From contig VXAI01000159.1 of assembly GCA_013399305.1 (NCBI GenBank), forward strand, positions 372,001 through 436,000: a DNA stretch of 64,000 nt, read 5' to 3'. Made by a program: the position numbers and the translations under genes. Shown here piece by piece: positions 50,549-62,215 of this stretch. Numbering within the stretch: the stretch's first letter is position 1; every line of letters starts with the position of its first letter. The notes beneath the pieces were generated by a model. It searched no databases. It saw nothing but the letters and a program-made list of their open reading frames with translations, and had not been told where the DNA came from. This DNA comes from Rostratula benghalensis. Taxonomy: Eukaryota > Chordata > Aves > Charadriiformes > Rostratulidae.

Positions 50549-50859
50549 AAGAAGATCGATGCCTGTGACAGGAGAAGGGAGAGAAAGAGAGAAACACAGC
50601 ACTTTGGACAAAAGCCCCAAAGTACTGTAGAAGTGTCCTGTAGGACAAATAGGGCATTACACCTATTGGAATGCCAGTGAGAAGCACTGCATAAGAAAAC
50701 CCTCCAAGTCAGTGAAAGTAACACATAAAGGAAGTATGGTTTACGTGTTCAAATTCTGATAAATACTATCTTTAATTTCCCCTTTGTCCCACAGCACATC
50801 AGACAGGACAATGTAGCAGGGAAACCGCAGGCTGAAGCAATGCAGACAATAGCGAAGGG
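50549..50859. other. Unique non-coding DNA
   Basis: Purine-rich plus strand to about 50605, then mixed. The 141-codon minus-strand frame 50299-50724 reads the complement of the G-rich tract and has no family signature. Confidence 0.45.
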
Positions 50860-51610
50860 CAGGGAGAGTGGGACCATCACACTCCACTGAAAGGGTTAGA
50901 AGAATTTAGAAAGACAGAGTGCAATTACTTAAACTGGAGTCTTGCCAAGATACTAGAGATATCAACCTTGCTGTAAAGACTTTTAAGAAGTAAAACATCA
51001 GGTATGAGGGAAGATTGTATATCAAATTTCTGAGACCACAAAAAGAAAATACGCTGCAGATGAAGAAAGCCAAGCTACACAAGAGGTTAAGCTAAATAAC
51101 AAGAAATTTTCAAGTGAATTAAGAACAAGAGGTCAGCGGAGGAGACAGTATGACAGTCCTCTAAGAGGTAGGAACTATAATTTATTCACGAGAGGGGGAG
51201 AAAGGCAGTAATTCAAAGTGTGCTGGAGCCAAGAATCCAAGTGTAAAGTTCAAAAATGACACATTCTGTCAAAGGAGTTTGAAAGAAACATAGTACACCA
51301 GGTCAAGACATTAAAATGTAGGAAATTACTTGAAAATCCACTAGAACGTAATTGTTTTTAACCCAAACTTCAATTGTAACAGGCAGATACAAAGCAAGTG
51401 ATGATGGGAATGAGACTGTAAATAAAGTTATAAGTACCTAAGAGGGGAAAAAAAAGAAAACCCCAAATTACACAGTGCACAAATTAAGCATTGCAATGGA
51501 TGACAGAGGTCAACAGGAAGCATTTTGCACAATTAAAAGAATGAAGTAGACTAAAAAGAGATGATAAAGTGCCAAACCTCCAGTCTTAAAAATAGGAGGC
51601 AAATTAAGCT
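50860..51610. other. Purine-rich stretch of unknown origin
   Basis: For about 750 bp the plus strand is rich in A and G (AAAGACAGAG, AAGAAAGCC, GAGGAGACAG, GAGAGGGGGAGAAAGGC and similar), with few long T runs. No open frame of note. It could be a decayed LINE or retroviral interior, or simply skewed DNA; no diagnostic motif was recognised. Confidence 0.3.
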
Positions 51611-53087
51611 TTTCCCCAGCACTGCTGTGTTACATTAGTAGTTAAGAGATAGATGCAATGGCATAATGGCATCTACAATAACATCAACCAGGGAAAGTCA
51701 GGAAGGAGAAGTTGCCTGAAAATCCCACCATAGTGCCTTTTGGACATACACAAATTTAATGCAGTTTGGTCCCTCCAGTAATCCTACATTGACACGACAG
51801 AGGAGGAACCAACCCATGAGCATATTGCTGTCGGGAACTGTCCCATCTGCAAAAAATCCTTTTTACACCTTTCTTATATTTTTAAGAAATAAAACACAAA
51901 GAACACACACATTCATGCCTACGAATACGAAACAATTCCAGAAAAAGTTCTTTTAGATAAATTAAGTGGTGCAATGATTCTATGAGCGTGTTCTCACTGA
52001 AGAACATTTTTGCATATCTGCTCAGGACAACTCAAGTGTCTTTCAAGCAACATAAAATAAATAATTTTTTTTATTTTTTTTTTCCCACATAGCTGCATGT
52101 TCACAGCTCAGAAAGATCCTGTCTTTTAAGACCTTAGAGTCTAAATGCGCAGAGACCCACCCATGAAGGAACCTCTCATCTTCCTGATTGAGAAGCCAAC
52201 TGATTTTACATAAGATAAAAATAATAAGGACTTAGAAATACAGATGGTGAACAATTCAATTAGTTTTAGCTTTGCATTGCAGCAGCTAAGGGAAATTCTG
52301 ATCAATATAGTGAACAATCAGCTTTCTAAACATAAAGCACATTTCATACAAAGCTGAACATTCTTCTCCTTGTCACACAGAATTATCTTAATTATTGTTT
52401 CAAGGAACAGCTTTACATAGAATCATCTAGTAGTCCAAAAAGCTGCTCAGAAACTCATCACTGGAATAATTTATGATTTTTTCTTCCTAACATCTTGGGC
52501 TTGTTTGATATGCTTGCCATTTCTCGCTGACAGGGAGGTCGATTAAATCACATTTATATTGTAAACGTATGCATTGCTTTTTACCCTAGGCGGTGGATGA
52601 AGAGATACAGAGCCCCATGGGAAAAGCAAGCCAATCCACTTTCATATTGCAAATTTCTGCTGTTCGGAAGAAATGAATGGTTGCCAGGGAGAGCTGGGAA
52701 TTACTCGAGGATGCAAAATGTTATTTTAGAATCCTTTTGAGAGAGGTTTTTCGCTCCCCCACCCTCACCATTTTCACATCTTCTGCTAATGCAGCTCACA
52801 TCAGTTTCTATGAAAACACTGAAGGAATGCACTTCACCAGCATTCTTCAGAGGATCTGTATAAATCAGGCTTTTACTCCGCCTGCATAAAGCAGGCCATT
52901 TCTTTACTTTCAAAGGGAGAGGGTAGAAGGGATTTGTAACATTTTCCAAAGCATTATGTCTCCCAAAGATCATTCAAGATGAGGAAGGTCACCACATGTT
53001 TTTGAACTAAAAGAAAGTGTTAAAAATGGGGAGGGTAAAGGTCATTGCTCAGGGCCATGGAAAAATGAGGCTGCGGTATCATTAACC
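51611..53087. other. Unique non-coding DNA; possible conserved segment
   Basis: A T-rich tract lies at about 52065-52083. The interval 52.48-52.90 kb has balanced complexity, no simple repeats and several motif-like words (GATTAAATCACATTTATATTG, ATGCAGCTCACATCAGTTTC). It reads like a conserved non-coding element, but alignment is required. No exon is supported. Confidence 0.4.
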
Positions 53088-53188
53088 TAACAGAACTAAT
53101 TAGGAAACATTCAGCTTTTATAAATTATGCAAAGTGCCCAATTTACATTTTTTTCAGATTTCTACCATAACAGAGATAATTAGGAAAC
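53088..53188 (+). repeat. Direct repeat of a homeodomain-type motif, 80 bp apart
   Basis: Two 21-bp blocks, 53088-53108 and 53168-53188, share TAACAGA, then two differing bases, then TAATTAGGAAAC (19 of 21 positions identical). TAATTA is the core bound by many homeodomain proteins. The spacing is exactly 80 bp. The intervening DNA is AT-rich and contains further ATTA/TAAT cores. The duplication is seen directly; enhancer function is inference. Confidence 0.5.
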
Positions 53189-53681
53189 GTTTACAGCAAC
53201 AGTGTAACCTAATAAAGCAACCCTTTCATATCAGGATACCTTCCCACTAATACTTTCATACCAACAATAGTGAGGGAACAACAGAAAAAGCTTTATGGAG
53301 ACCATTTCATCCGTGACCTAAGACCAACAAGATCATGTTGGTATTTCCCCTTCACTTAATGCAACAGCAGAGAGTCAGTCAGTCAACCAACAAGGTAAAT
53401 AACTGACTCTGGACAATTCTGTGGGTTTCTCACTAGTTTAATTATGGCAGAAAATCAGTTTAGCTGCTTTAACCATAAGAATATACACCTTGCCATTCAG
53501 GTATTAGGCAAATTCAGGGTCAAACCTTGCAGTAGAGTCCATTCCCATTTAGTACCCTTGAAAACTAAAGAACTTGGACATTTTAGAAGTAATTTTATCG
53601 GCACAAGGTGTTCTGAAATATCAGCTTGGGTCTCTACTTAATTTTTAGACGGCTTACATTGACAAAGTATTTAAAAAAAAG
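53189..53681. other. Unique non-coding DNA
   Basis: No gene or repeat was recognised. Confidence 0.45.
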
Positions 53682-53745
53682 AATGTTCTAAAAAAAAAAA
53701 ACCCAAAAAACCCCAACAACAACAAGAAACAACCCAACCAAAACC
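53682..53745. repeat. A/C-rich low-complexity tract
   Basis: A12 followed by CCCAAAAAACCCC, ACAACAACAAG and CCAACCAAAACCC units. Confidence 0.85.
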
Positions 53746-54126
53746 CTAACTAAGGAACACTCAGCTTTGTTAACACAAAGGATGACATCTTTGCAGCATA
53801 CAAAATATCCAAGTTATTTCACTCTACAAACTCTGTAGCTGTTGATGAAACAGTTTGAAAAGCTAATCAGATCCTTTTCCTCATCCCCTCAGAGAGAAAG
53901 AGAGAGAAGAATGTATCAAATGATGAAAAAGAAAAGTGGCTGAAATCAAACTTGGGGAGGACAGGGAATAAGTAAGAGGAAAGGGTGAGGTCAGGATAAA
54001 AAAGTCTCATGAAAGTCAGAAGGTATAAAAATTCAACAACCTCTAGTATTTCAGGGGGTTAAGGAGATATGCAAATATGATCCTGCCTTCAGATCTTCTA
54101 TTTGTAATGCTTTAAAGAGCGAGATA
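53746..54126. other. Unique non-coding DNA
   Basis: Mildly purine-rich with a GAGAGAAAGAGAGAG spot near 53891-53907; no gene. Confidence 0.45.
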
Positions 54127-54178
54127 CAGTGAGATTCAAAGCCACTGAAGTTAGTGGAAAGATTCCCTCCACTGATGT
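54127..54178. repeat. Fragment resembling an old amniote interspersed repeat
   Basis: TTCAAAGCCACTGAAGTTAG followed by TGGAAAGATTCCCTCCACTGA resembles the 'CACTGAAGTCAATGG..AAGACTCCCATTGACTTC' inverted motif seen often in bird, turtle and crocodile genomes. The family name is not certain to me. Short and diverged. Confidence 0.35.
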
Positions 54179-55298
54179 TTAGATGTCCTGTAGGAAATGC
54201 ATCCTGATTTGGCTACAAGATGTTTGATGGCAGTGCAAAGGACTTTACATATAATCACCAAGATTCAGCTTGTGAGCTGTGGGAGATAAAGACCAAGGAT
54301 GTATTCTGGGATACCACAGATTTCAGAAAAAGTACAGAACATAACTCAGCAGAGAGGTTTCTTGTATATCATCCACCATTTTTCCTCCCGTGAACTGCAC
54401 AGTCACTGTTCCTGAACACAATAAAAGTTGATCCATGTAAGTTCCTGAGGTCTTCCCTCTTCACCAAAAACAGTGTTCACAAAAGTCTTTGCAAAAGTCC
54501 TACTTATTTCTGCTCTTAACAGAAGTCCAATACTTATGCAACTCTAATCAAAAATCATTCTTAGAACTTTTTTGTGTTATCACTGTGTAAAGCTTCAACC
54601 ATGAATCAGAATAAAATATACAGGGCTTTTCTCCATGCCCCGCAACCGGGTACTCTGCATTCCCTGAAACGTGAGGTAACCTGCTAAAGAGGGTGGGTAT
54701 AAAAACCAGCCAGCAAGGAGCGATGTGTACAAGGTTTGAAATCTGAATACTAGTATTTTCTTTACTACAAGTACTAACTTTCCAATATTTATCTTGGTTT
54801 GTGCTTATTGTCTTATATCTACTTATACAAAATGCTCTCGGTGTGTCAATCCTGTTCACAAGTTACAGTTTAATGCATGCTTTTACATATTTTAGTGCTA
54901 TTTTTACCATAAGTGACAAGAAAGAAAGCAAATACACTGTACCATTAAAAGTTATTACAGAGATGCCATGAACAAATTCTTCAACAGTAGAATTCAGTAT
55001 AGGCCGGTAGCTGATAGGTACTTTTTTATTATAATAACCTGCTACTGTCCTAGGCTGGCAGGGGCATATGATCCCACCCTGCCTCACCACAGATGCTCAG
55101 TAATTGAGCAACTCCCTCAGCACCTGCTTCATAATATTTAGAAGAACTCTGAAGCTGTACAGCTACCTTTCCCAAATCTTCCACTAACATCAGTGGTCTT
55201 GGAATAACCTTCACTCAATTCTCCATGAGTTCCGTGGCCAGGACCTGGGTCTCTTCAACCTAAGCCTGCTATCCTTAATCACAGACATTCTGAGCCAA
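54179..55298. other. Unique non-coding DNA
   Basis: No gene was recognised; frames of up to 103 codons on the minus strand have no family signature. Confidence 0.5.
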
Positions 55299-55315
55299 TT
55301 TTTTTTTTTTTTTTT
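55299..55315. repeat. Poly-T run
   Basis: Seventeen consecutive T within AT-rich unique DNA. Confidence 0.95.
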
Positions 55316-57459
55316 AATAACACTAATTAACCAAGTTTTTTCAACCTTAAAAGGTTTGAGACTCAAAATAGTCTTCAAATAACCCTCCCTTACTTAGGAC
55401 TCCATCTAGCAATTCTTTTTTCTTGAATAATTCCCAGTGTAAGTATATGAATGAGAAACATTTGCTCATGTAAATAAGAGCTACCTCTCCTTGTCCCTCA
55501 TTAGTACAAATTCACCTGCCCTTTGTTTGCAGCTCCTGGGTGAGAGGAACAGATATAAGCTGTGTTCATTACAGTCCTCATTATGACTCTTGCTACAAGA
55601 ACAAGATACCCTAATTGTACGACAGATGAGAAAGACAGCGGCATCCTGTAGTATCGTGACCTTTCCAACATTTCATATTTTGACTTGCTGACCATTCCAT
55701 CTGCTTGTTGCACACTGCAGGGAAGAACAGAATAGCCATGCATGACTGTAACTAGGAGGAAAGTTAACCCGTTACTGTAAACCCTTGTAGTCTCATTAGG
55801 AGTCTTAGTTAGGTCCTGTCTTGACGCCTGCTAAACGGCCAGGGTCTATCCTGCTTCGGTGTTAACAGTGGCAACAGACGTTTTTATGAAGATAGTAATA
55901 TCTCTGAGATCTCATTCACAGATCAAGGTTCTTTTGTGAAAAAGCAATGATGGATTACTATTCTGGGCAACACTTTGCAACAAGTGACAAATCATATTTA
56001 ATTCCTTGGATATTCATTATCATAACACTAATCCGTCTGGCATTAAAGAAGAAATAATATGCAAGCCTGTATTTTTCCTTTTTTTTTTCAATTTAGAATA
56101 ACTCTTGAATAGCTTTTGAAATCTTTTTATCAGAGATCCCCAGATACTTTCATATCACATAAAACACTATAATGTTACAGCATCACTAATCTCTCAGAAC
56201 ATCTACAACACGAACACTATGGCACAGAGTCCAGCAGATAGGACCTGGCTTTTCTGTACGGACACGTGGTGACATTATTATTTCTCATTGACTCTAGAAA
56301 CTGAAGCCAAAACTCCTTGGTGAGCATAAACATTTACAAAACTAGAACAAAGAAAATAAAAGCTAAGAAGGAAGAAGAGTTCACATCTAGAAAGATGCAA
56401 AAGACAGACTGATGTAGAAAGCTGTAATTTTAAGGCACAAGTTAGGACAAACATAGCTCTAACAGTGACCAGAGATATACATCAAAAAGGTACATTTCTT
56501 TAAATAAAACTGCCATTTCTTTTAGTAGTACTAATAAATAATTATGACAAAATATATTTCACATCAAAGATCCATACACATCTGCTCCTCCTATAGACGG
56601 ACCAAGCTAGGGAAGCAACCTGAGAAGAGAAAACCCCCCAGACAGACATGGCCAAGGGCCAATAATGGGAAGAAGGTGCGTAAAGGAATAGAAGGAACTG
56701 TTTCAAGGGGACAATTCAGACTAGAGTAAGAAAAAAAAACCAAAAAACAAAAAACATCACCACAGCAGAGAAGTTATAAGGAATCAGATCCTTGAGAATG
56801 TAAAAGGAACAATTAGAACTGAATCTTATGGAAAAACAAACAGGCATTCAACGGAGAGCTGACAGAACGAGCAGGAGATGGTTACAACCGCACAGAAGTC
56901 ACTCTGAGGAACTGAAGGGGAAGCAGAGCTGCAGGAAAACAATTCCATTTGAGATATTGGTGGCCAAAAAATAAATACTCAACATATAGTTAAAACACAA
57001 AACAGCTGAAGTGTTAGTGGGAGGCCAAGAGGCAGATATAAAAATAGAGAATATTGAAGTTACAATAATTCCTTTGCAAGAATACATGTAAGAGTGTACA
57101 TAACCACACGGGAAAAGTGATGGGAGTGTGACTGTCAGACCAAACAGGCCTTTAAAAAACCAAAAAAACAAACACAGGCAACAGCATTATTTCAGATTCT
57201 CAGAGTTTGAGAAAGCTACACCTTTCCAGTTGCTCTTTGCCTAACTACTATTCAGTATGTAAATAACTCCAGTCATAAGGAATTAATAATTCATAAGCAA
57301 TGGAGTTAAAATTAATTCTCCCGTGTCTAATTTTCTTCTTTAAAAAAAAAAAATACATAATACACAGTGGAAATTAAAATGGCTCAAGCAGTTTTACACT
57401 GGTTAAATATATTCATGTTTTCTATAGTGCACTCTCTCTCTTTGTGTGAGACCTGTTAG
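55316..57459. other. Unique AT-rich non-coding DNA
   Basis: A-rich low complexity lies at about 56729-56757 and an A run at about 57341-57353. A small CpG-containing spot occurs at 55825-55880. No gene was recognised. Confidence 0.5.
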
Positions 57460-57488
57460 ATCTTATTAATATTATTATTTAATAAGAT
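57460..57488. other. AT-rich inverted repeat
   Basis: ATCTTATTAA (57460-57469) pairs with TTAATAAGAT (57479-57488) around a 9-nt TATTATTAT loop. It is followed within about 150 bp by TAATTAGGTAATTTT, TTAATTAATTTG and an 8-bp G run (57600-57607). Possibly part of a conserved non-coding segment; a chance stem in AT-rich DNA is also plausible. Confidence 0.35.
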
Positions 57489-57721
57489 TAGTAAAAATTA
57501 AACTCTGTCATTTAAAAAAAAACAGAAACATGTTTCCTTTTGTTTACAGGTAATTAGGTAATTTTAAAACAGCACACAGAGAAAGAAATTAATTAATTTG
57601 GGGGGGGAACTGATTGGTACTGCATGAGTAATTATTAAAAGGCACATTGTGTCTCTGCATATATTTCAGTTAAATAATAGTACGTATAGTACAGAGAATT
57701 TTAAACATTCACAATTTTGCA
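57489..57721. other. AT-rich non-coding DNA
   Basis: Rich in TAATTA-type words; no gene or transposon recognised. Confidence 0.4.
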
Positions 57722-57870
57722 AGGCATTAACCAGCTTTCCTGTGAAGCAAACCACTTACATCTTGTTTTACACATGAGGAAATGGACAGATTTTAAGATC
57801 TTCCCAGAGATGTTTCAGGTACGTTTACAAACCATCAGGTAGCCAGTCAGTGCTATATCTGAGGCTGGAA
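57722..57870 (-). mobile_element. MIR-like (CORE-SINE) relic
   Basis: The plus strand reads TTTTACACATGAGGAAATGG, the complement of the MIR 'CAGTTTCCTCATCTGTAAAA' block. Before it lies GCATTAACCAGCTTTCCTGTG and after it AGATCTTCCCAGAG and GTAGCCAGTCAGTGC, in the order expected for the minus-strand orientation of the family (3' part on the left, body on the right). Strongly diverged; boundaries approximate. Confidence 0.6.
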
Positions 57871-58034
57871 TGCACCAACCCCTAGTACTGAAGCAAGATG
57901 CAGTGTAGCATCTGCAATTATCTAAGGGACCAGTTCTCATGTGGCACGTTTTGTTTCTCTAAAAAGCCTTTGATATGTGACCAGTGTTGGAGAATATGCC
58001 CTACTGATGCTTATCATGTAGCAAATTGAGTGTC
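57871..58034. other. Unique non-coding DNA
   Basis: Nothing recognisable. Confidence 0.4.
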
Positions 58035-58095
58035 TCTGTAGCTGCTGAGGACCTGATCCTGATTTCACCTAAATCACTGAAGTAGGATTCAACAC
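58035..58095. repeat. Possible old amniote repeat fragment
   Basis: GACCTGATCCTGATTTCACC, then CACTGAAGTAGGATTCAAC, resembles the 'CCTGATCTCAC..TGAAGTCAATGG' sequence type common in sauropsid genomes, possibly the same family as at 54127-54178. Too short for certainty. Confidence 0.3.
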
Positions 58096-58690
58096 AAGAC
58101 TTTGTTCTTACCCACAGCTTACAAAAGGAACACCCAAATTAAATAAATCAGCTACTCCAATATACACTAAGGAAAAAAACACACAGAGGGTAGCAGGACA
58201 AATTGTAAGCAAAACACATTTACACAGTAAGAATTTCGAGAAACACATGAAGCACAGGGACAAATCACTGAGCTGAAAGAACCGAGTGGACAAAGAACAT
58301 TTTGCCATTCTGAGATAAAGGACTAAAATTATCCATTAGTAACAGACCACCCATTTACATACTCCTGAGCCAGTAGGATCAATTTAGAACCCACAAGGAC
58401 TCGACTCTTTCAGCTCTTTAAACTCCAATTCAGACAAGGACTTAACCGTAAGTTAACCCATGCCAAATTTTATCTATTAAAAACTTACGTGTACAATTAA
58501 AGGTGATACAGGTTTAAATACTTTGGTATTCAAACAAATTCTCTCCATCACAGCTTCTAATAATACTGCAGCTGAGAGGGGACAAGCCTGTCCTGTATGG
58601 GGGTGCCTTGCCAATTGAATCCAGACCCTTCCTGTTTCTCACCTTTTCTTTAATCTTGCTGAACTGTGCCTGAATAGTCCTTGTACGGAC
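58096..58690. other. Unique non-coding DNA
   Basis: No gene or repeat was recognised. Confidence 0.45.
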
Positions 58691-58715
58691 GTACTTTGTA
58701 CATTGTACAAAGTAC
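58691..58715. other. 25-bp near-perfect palindrome
   Basis: GTACTTTGTACA (58691-58702) and TGTACAAAGTAC (58704-58715) are exact reverse complements around a single central T. It contains TGTAC/GTACA repeats. It can form a hairpin or cruciform; no known site of this length is recognised. Confidence 0.9.
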
Positions 58716-59711
58716 AAACAAACATTCTCCATTGTCCTTCACTGAAGTCTTTTGAGGGAAACCCCTTTCATTCCCTGCAACCTTCCTTGAGCTCTGGGGT
58801 AGGACACGTTTGTCACCATCAAGAACGTGGGGCATGTTTGATTCACACACAGAGTAATTGCACTGACTCCAGTGTGTGATACCAGCAACTCCTCATCAGC
58901 TAAAGGTAACTCCTGAAGCTTCAGTTGTCACACTCAGGTTTGTGTCTTGTAGGTTTGGGGTTTGGTTTTTTGTTTCTTTTTTGGGGTTGTGGGATAATCA
59001 CCAAGAAAACAAAAAATATCCCAGCATTTAATCCTAGCACTAATTTCTCTTAATATATAAACACAAACAGGCATTTATTAAGTTGCTCTGTCAATTGAAT
59101 ACCTGCAACCAACAAACATTGAAAGCTGGTACTTACATGTTTGAACATCACAAGATACCAGATTTTCCACTGAAAAATTTATTTAAAAATACAGTGTGAG
59201 AGGGTGATAAGCTATGTGAAAGTGCTATGTCAAAGACTGTTGCAGAACTTGCACATTATTAATTTCACATCCCCACAGAACACCCAGATGCGGTCAAATT
59301 AAAGATAAAACTAATGACAGTAACTCATTAGGTTGTCAGACAAAGTCTGTGATAGTAATAGATAAGAACCAAAAGCCATGCAAGTGCCCAAATGATATGA
59401 AAGACACCAGGGTGCAGAGTATAAGCTGAAAAATTTGCTAATATTTAAAAATGTATCATTTACGTCTCAGTTTAGTGAACTACTGCTGCATGAAGGGGAA
59501 AAAAAGCCCAAAAAAATATGCACACACCTCATATCTTCATATTGCACGTCATGTAGTGCCTTCCATCAAACATTTTGCTATTTACTGTTATTAACATGCC
59601 ATTTGTGCTGGATCATCCTCAGTCAAGGCAGTAAATGTCAGGTTTTGGCTGAAAGACCTTTGCATTCTTGCTAAGAAATACCAGTCAATTGGTCACACCG
59701 ATTTAAAGAAA
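58716..59711. other. Unique non-coding DNA
   Basis: A G/T-rich spot (TTTGGGGTTTGG, GGGGTTGTGGG) lies at about 58953-58992. No gene. Confidence 0.45.
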
Positions 59712-59735
59712 CACAGGAATAGTCACAGGAATAGT
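59712..59735. repeat. 12-bp tandem duplication
   Basis: CACAGGAATAGT occurs twice head to tail (59712-59723, 59724-59735). Perfect copies suggest a recent replication slip. Confidence 0.95.
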
Positions 59736-60980
59736 TGTCTTGGAAATTCATTTGTAGTATTTCTGCCTCTACTACCTCGGTTCACCTCATTAATTACAGT
59801 ATTTTTTCATTAATGAATTTGCTGTTGCAGAATGAGAAGTGTATTTTTCAACATTAGTCAAACAGTACAAGATTACAAATCCACTTTCAGCTACTGGAGA
59901 AACACAAACACTGTAGGTTTGCACCATTTCTTTTAAAAAATAATTTTGCTCCACTGGTACCATGAACTTGGAAGTTCCTGCAAGAAAAAGTCAAATCAGA
60001 AGCATCTACAATGCTGTAATATAATTTTTAAGATAGTGCTTGCCAGCTCCCTAATCTAGAAGTCAGTTTTGAAACTCTGATCAGATACTTGAGCTTAGGC
60101 GTGACCACCTTTCTCTAAGGGAAGCAAGAGTGCTTTCCCTACTTAACACTTTCAGTGCTGATAGACTCCTCATCCATCTCCCAATGCTGTAGCTCCCAAG
60201 AGGGACTAATTTCAAATGCATCAGCATCTGAGGATTCTTACCATGGCTATATTTCCTAGGTGTACCTGGTGGAAGTCTATCAGCATTAGAGAAGTTAATT
60301 AGTCAACTGAGAGCTGGAATCTCACCAGGCTAATTTTTGCTGTCAGGGATAATGATAGATTTTTCAAGCCTTAAACCAACAATTGGTGCAAAAGATCAAC
60401 TCACTAATGATTGTCAATTAGTCGTGTGACTGTTGACTTCATTTTTCTGCCTTTGAAAAACATGTCATACTCATTCAACAACAGCCCACGCCACCTGTAT
60501 TTTGCAGCTGTGAAAATACAGATATTCTAAATAAATCCCCAGAGACACCACAGCTAAATGTTTTTTTGTAAATAGTAAACGCCTTACCATTGTAATGTTA
60601 TTAACTGTGTTCATTTGTCTAGAAAAACACAGTGCAGCATTCAAAACTGCAGAATAATCTGAGCATTTCTGACAATAAGCTAAACAGTTCATTGTAATAG
60701 CTTGTAGCTATCTTCACACAAGAATTCAAGACAAGACTGCAGTTTGGAAAGTGAAGGGTACCTCTCAGAGCAAACACATATTACAAGCCATCTCCAGTGA
60801 ACATGAGGGTATCAGGTACACACATCTATAATCACAGCAGTAGCAGAGGTGGTGGAGAAACTCGATAAAGGAAGATAACACTCCAGAAAATAAGAAAGTA
60901 AAATAAACTAAAAGAAATTTACCTTCATCCCAGTTCAATGTTGCCTTTAGTTTAACAAAAGTTTTCTTTCACAGGGAAGA
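59736..60980. other. Unique AT-rich non-coding DNA
   Basis: No gene or transposon was recognised. Confidence 0.5.
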
Positions 60981-61006
60981 GTGTAAGAGTTCAGTGTAAG
61001 AGTTCA
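60981..61006. repeat. 13-bp tandem duplication
   Basis: GTGTAAGAGTTCA occurs twice head to tail (60981-60993, 60994-61006), without differences. Confidence 0.95.
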
Positions 61007-62099
61007 AAGCAACACCTGACTACACAGCCTCAGCAACCACACACCAGGCAGCACGGGGACGTTCTTGAAGTCCTCTTAATAAATAAAGGTGTGTTTGTCT
61101 GAAGAAAATATAAGCTTCCACTCCCACACCAAACTCTCAAAATTGTACAAAGTTTCCCTGACACAAGCTTGAGGTGAGCCTCAAACCTAGTTTCTTGCTG
61201 GGGAGAAAGAGTAGCTGCTTCCATTCTATCCTTGCTACTCCCACCCTACCAGTGACAGCACCATTGTGCCAGCAGCAGCAACAGCTTTAGCAGTCTCTGC
61301 TACTAGAAGTCTAGAATCAAGCTGGATTTTTACCCTTCCTTCAGGTGTAGTAGTGCAGTTATTAGCAATAGAGACACAGAAATAATACTGCAGCATAGGA
61401 TTGAAAATGCTGAGCACTGAGAACTTTTCTTCTTAAGCATCCGAGCACAGACTAAGACCCAGGTTCACTCTGGAAACAGTAGAAACTCTTCTAATCCTTT
61501 CAGCCCATTTTATCATTCTACCAAATCCCTCAATGAAGAATCTCAACTCAGAGTAGTTTAGCACCCTTGGACAAGTTTCTTAGCCTTGCATGGGAAGGGC
61601 AGTTGGTTTCAGATGAGAAGGAATGTGTTCTTTTCCATCTCTATCCACCTGTTACTGATGGAGACAGAAGGTCCTGCACAGAGCCTCCACAGAGCTCCAG
61701 GGCTGCTGTCGCTCTGCCTTAGCCCTTGATTACTTGGGAAAGTAACACAAAACCCAAGCATCAGTACCTGAAGGCACAGCATAAGGCTGACAGGTCCCTT
61801 TCCCAGTCTAACAGGTAGGAGTAACAACTTCACAAATGACTGCAACAAGACTGTCCAAAAGCTCTAAGGAGGACTATAATATACTGCAAAAAGCCTTTTA
61901 GGAAATTTTAGAAAGACTACTATCCAGGCAATACAGAATTCCTGAAAGACCAGCTACATATGTTCAGGTCTGTTGTGCCTTCTCAAATTATCTAGAGAAA
62001 ATTACTTTTCCAGAGAACCTGTTCACTGTTTTGGAAAGAAGATAATTTAAAACATTTTGTTAAAGTAAGCTCTTGCTATTTCATTCAGAGAATGAAAAC
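61007..62099. other. Unique non-coding DNA
   Basis: A weak MIR-like word (CCCTTGGACAAGTTTCTTAG) lies near 61564-61583 but lacks the flanking blocks. No gene. Confidence 0.45.
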
Positions 62100-62215
62100 T
62101 GACAAAACTTGTCACTGGGTTACAGATGGAAAAACAGAGGGAAGCTTGGGAAGCTGAGCGACTAGTTTAAGTTCCCTTCATGTATCAGTAGGGCTGAAAG
62201 GATCTCAGTTGTAAC
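62100..62215 (-). mobile_element. MIR-like (CORE-SINE) relic, strongly diverged
   Basis: Plus-strand TTACAGATGGAAAAACAGAG resembles the complement of 'CTCAGTTTCCTCATCTGTAA'. It is followed in order by AAGCTGAGCGACTAGTTTAAG (compare the 'AAGTGACTTGCCCAAG' block) and GTATCAGTAGGGCTGAAAGG (compare 'AATCAGTGGCAGAGCTGGGAT'). Three blocks in correct order support the call; family identity could also be a related SINE. Confidence 0.5.

Noticed and set aside
50299..50724. 141-codon minus-strand frame as a gene
   Set aside because: It reads the complement of the G-quadruplex and purine-rich tract; Ser/Pro/Phe low-complexity with no family signature and an overlapping second frame.
52417..52430. CATAGAATCATC as a CR1 3' end
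   Set aside because: Only a short chance match; no CR1 body follows.
61560..61585. MIR fragment at CCCTTGGACAAGTTTCTTAG
   Set aside because: Only one block of the family is present; neighbouring blocks are missing.
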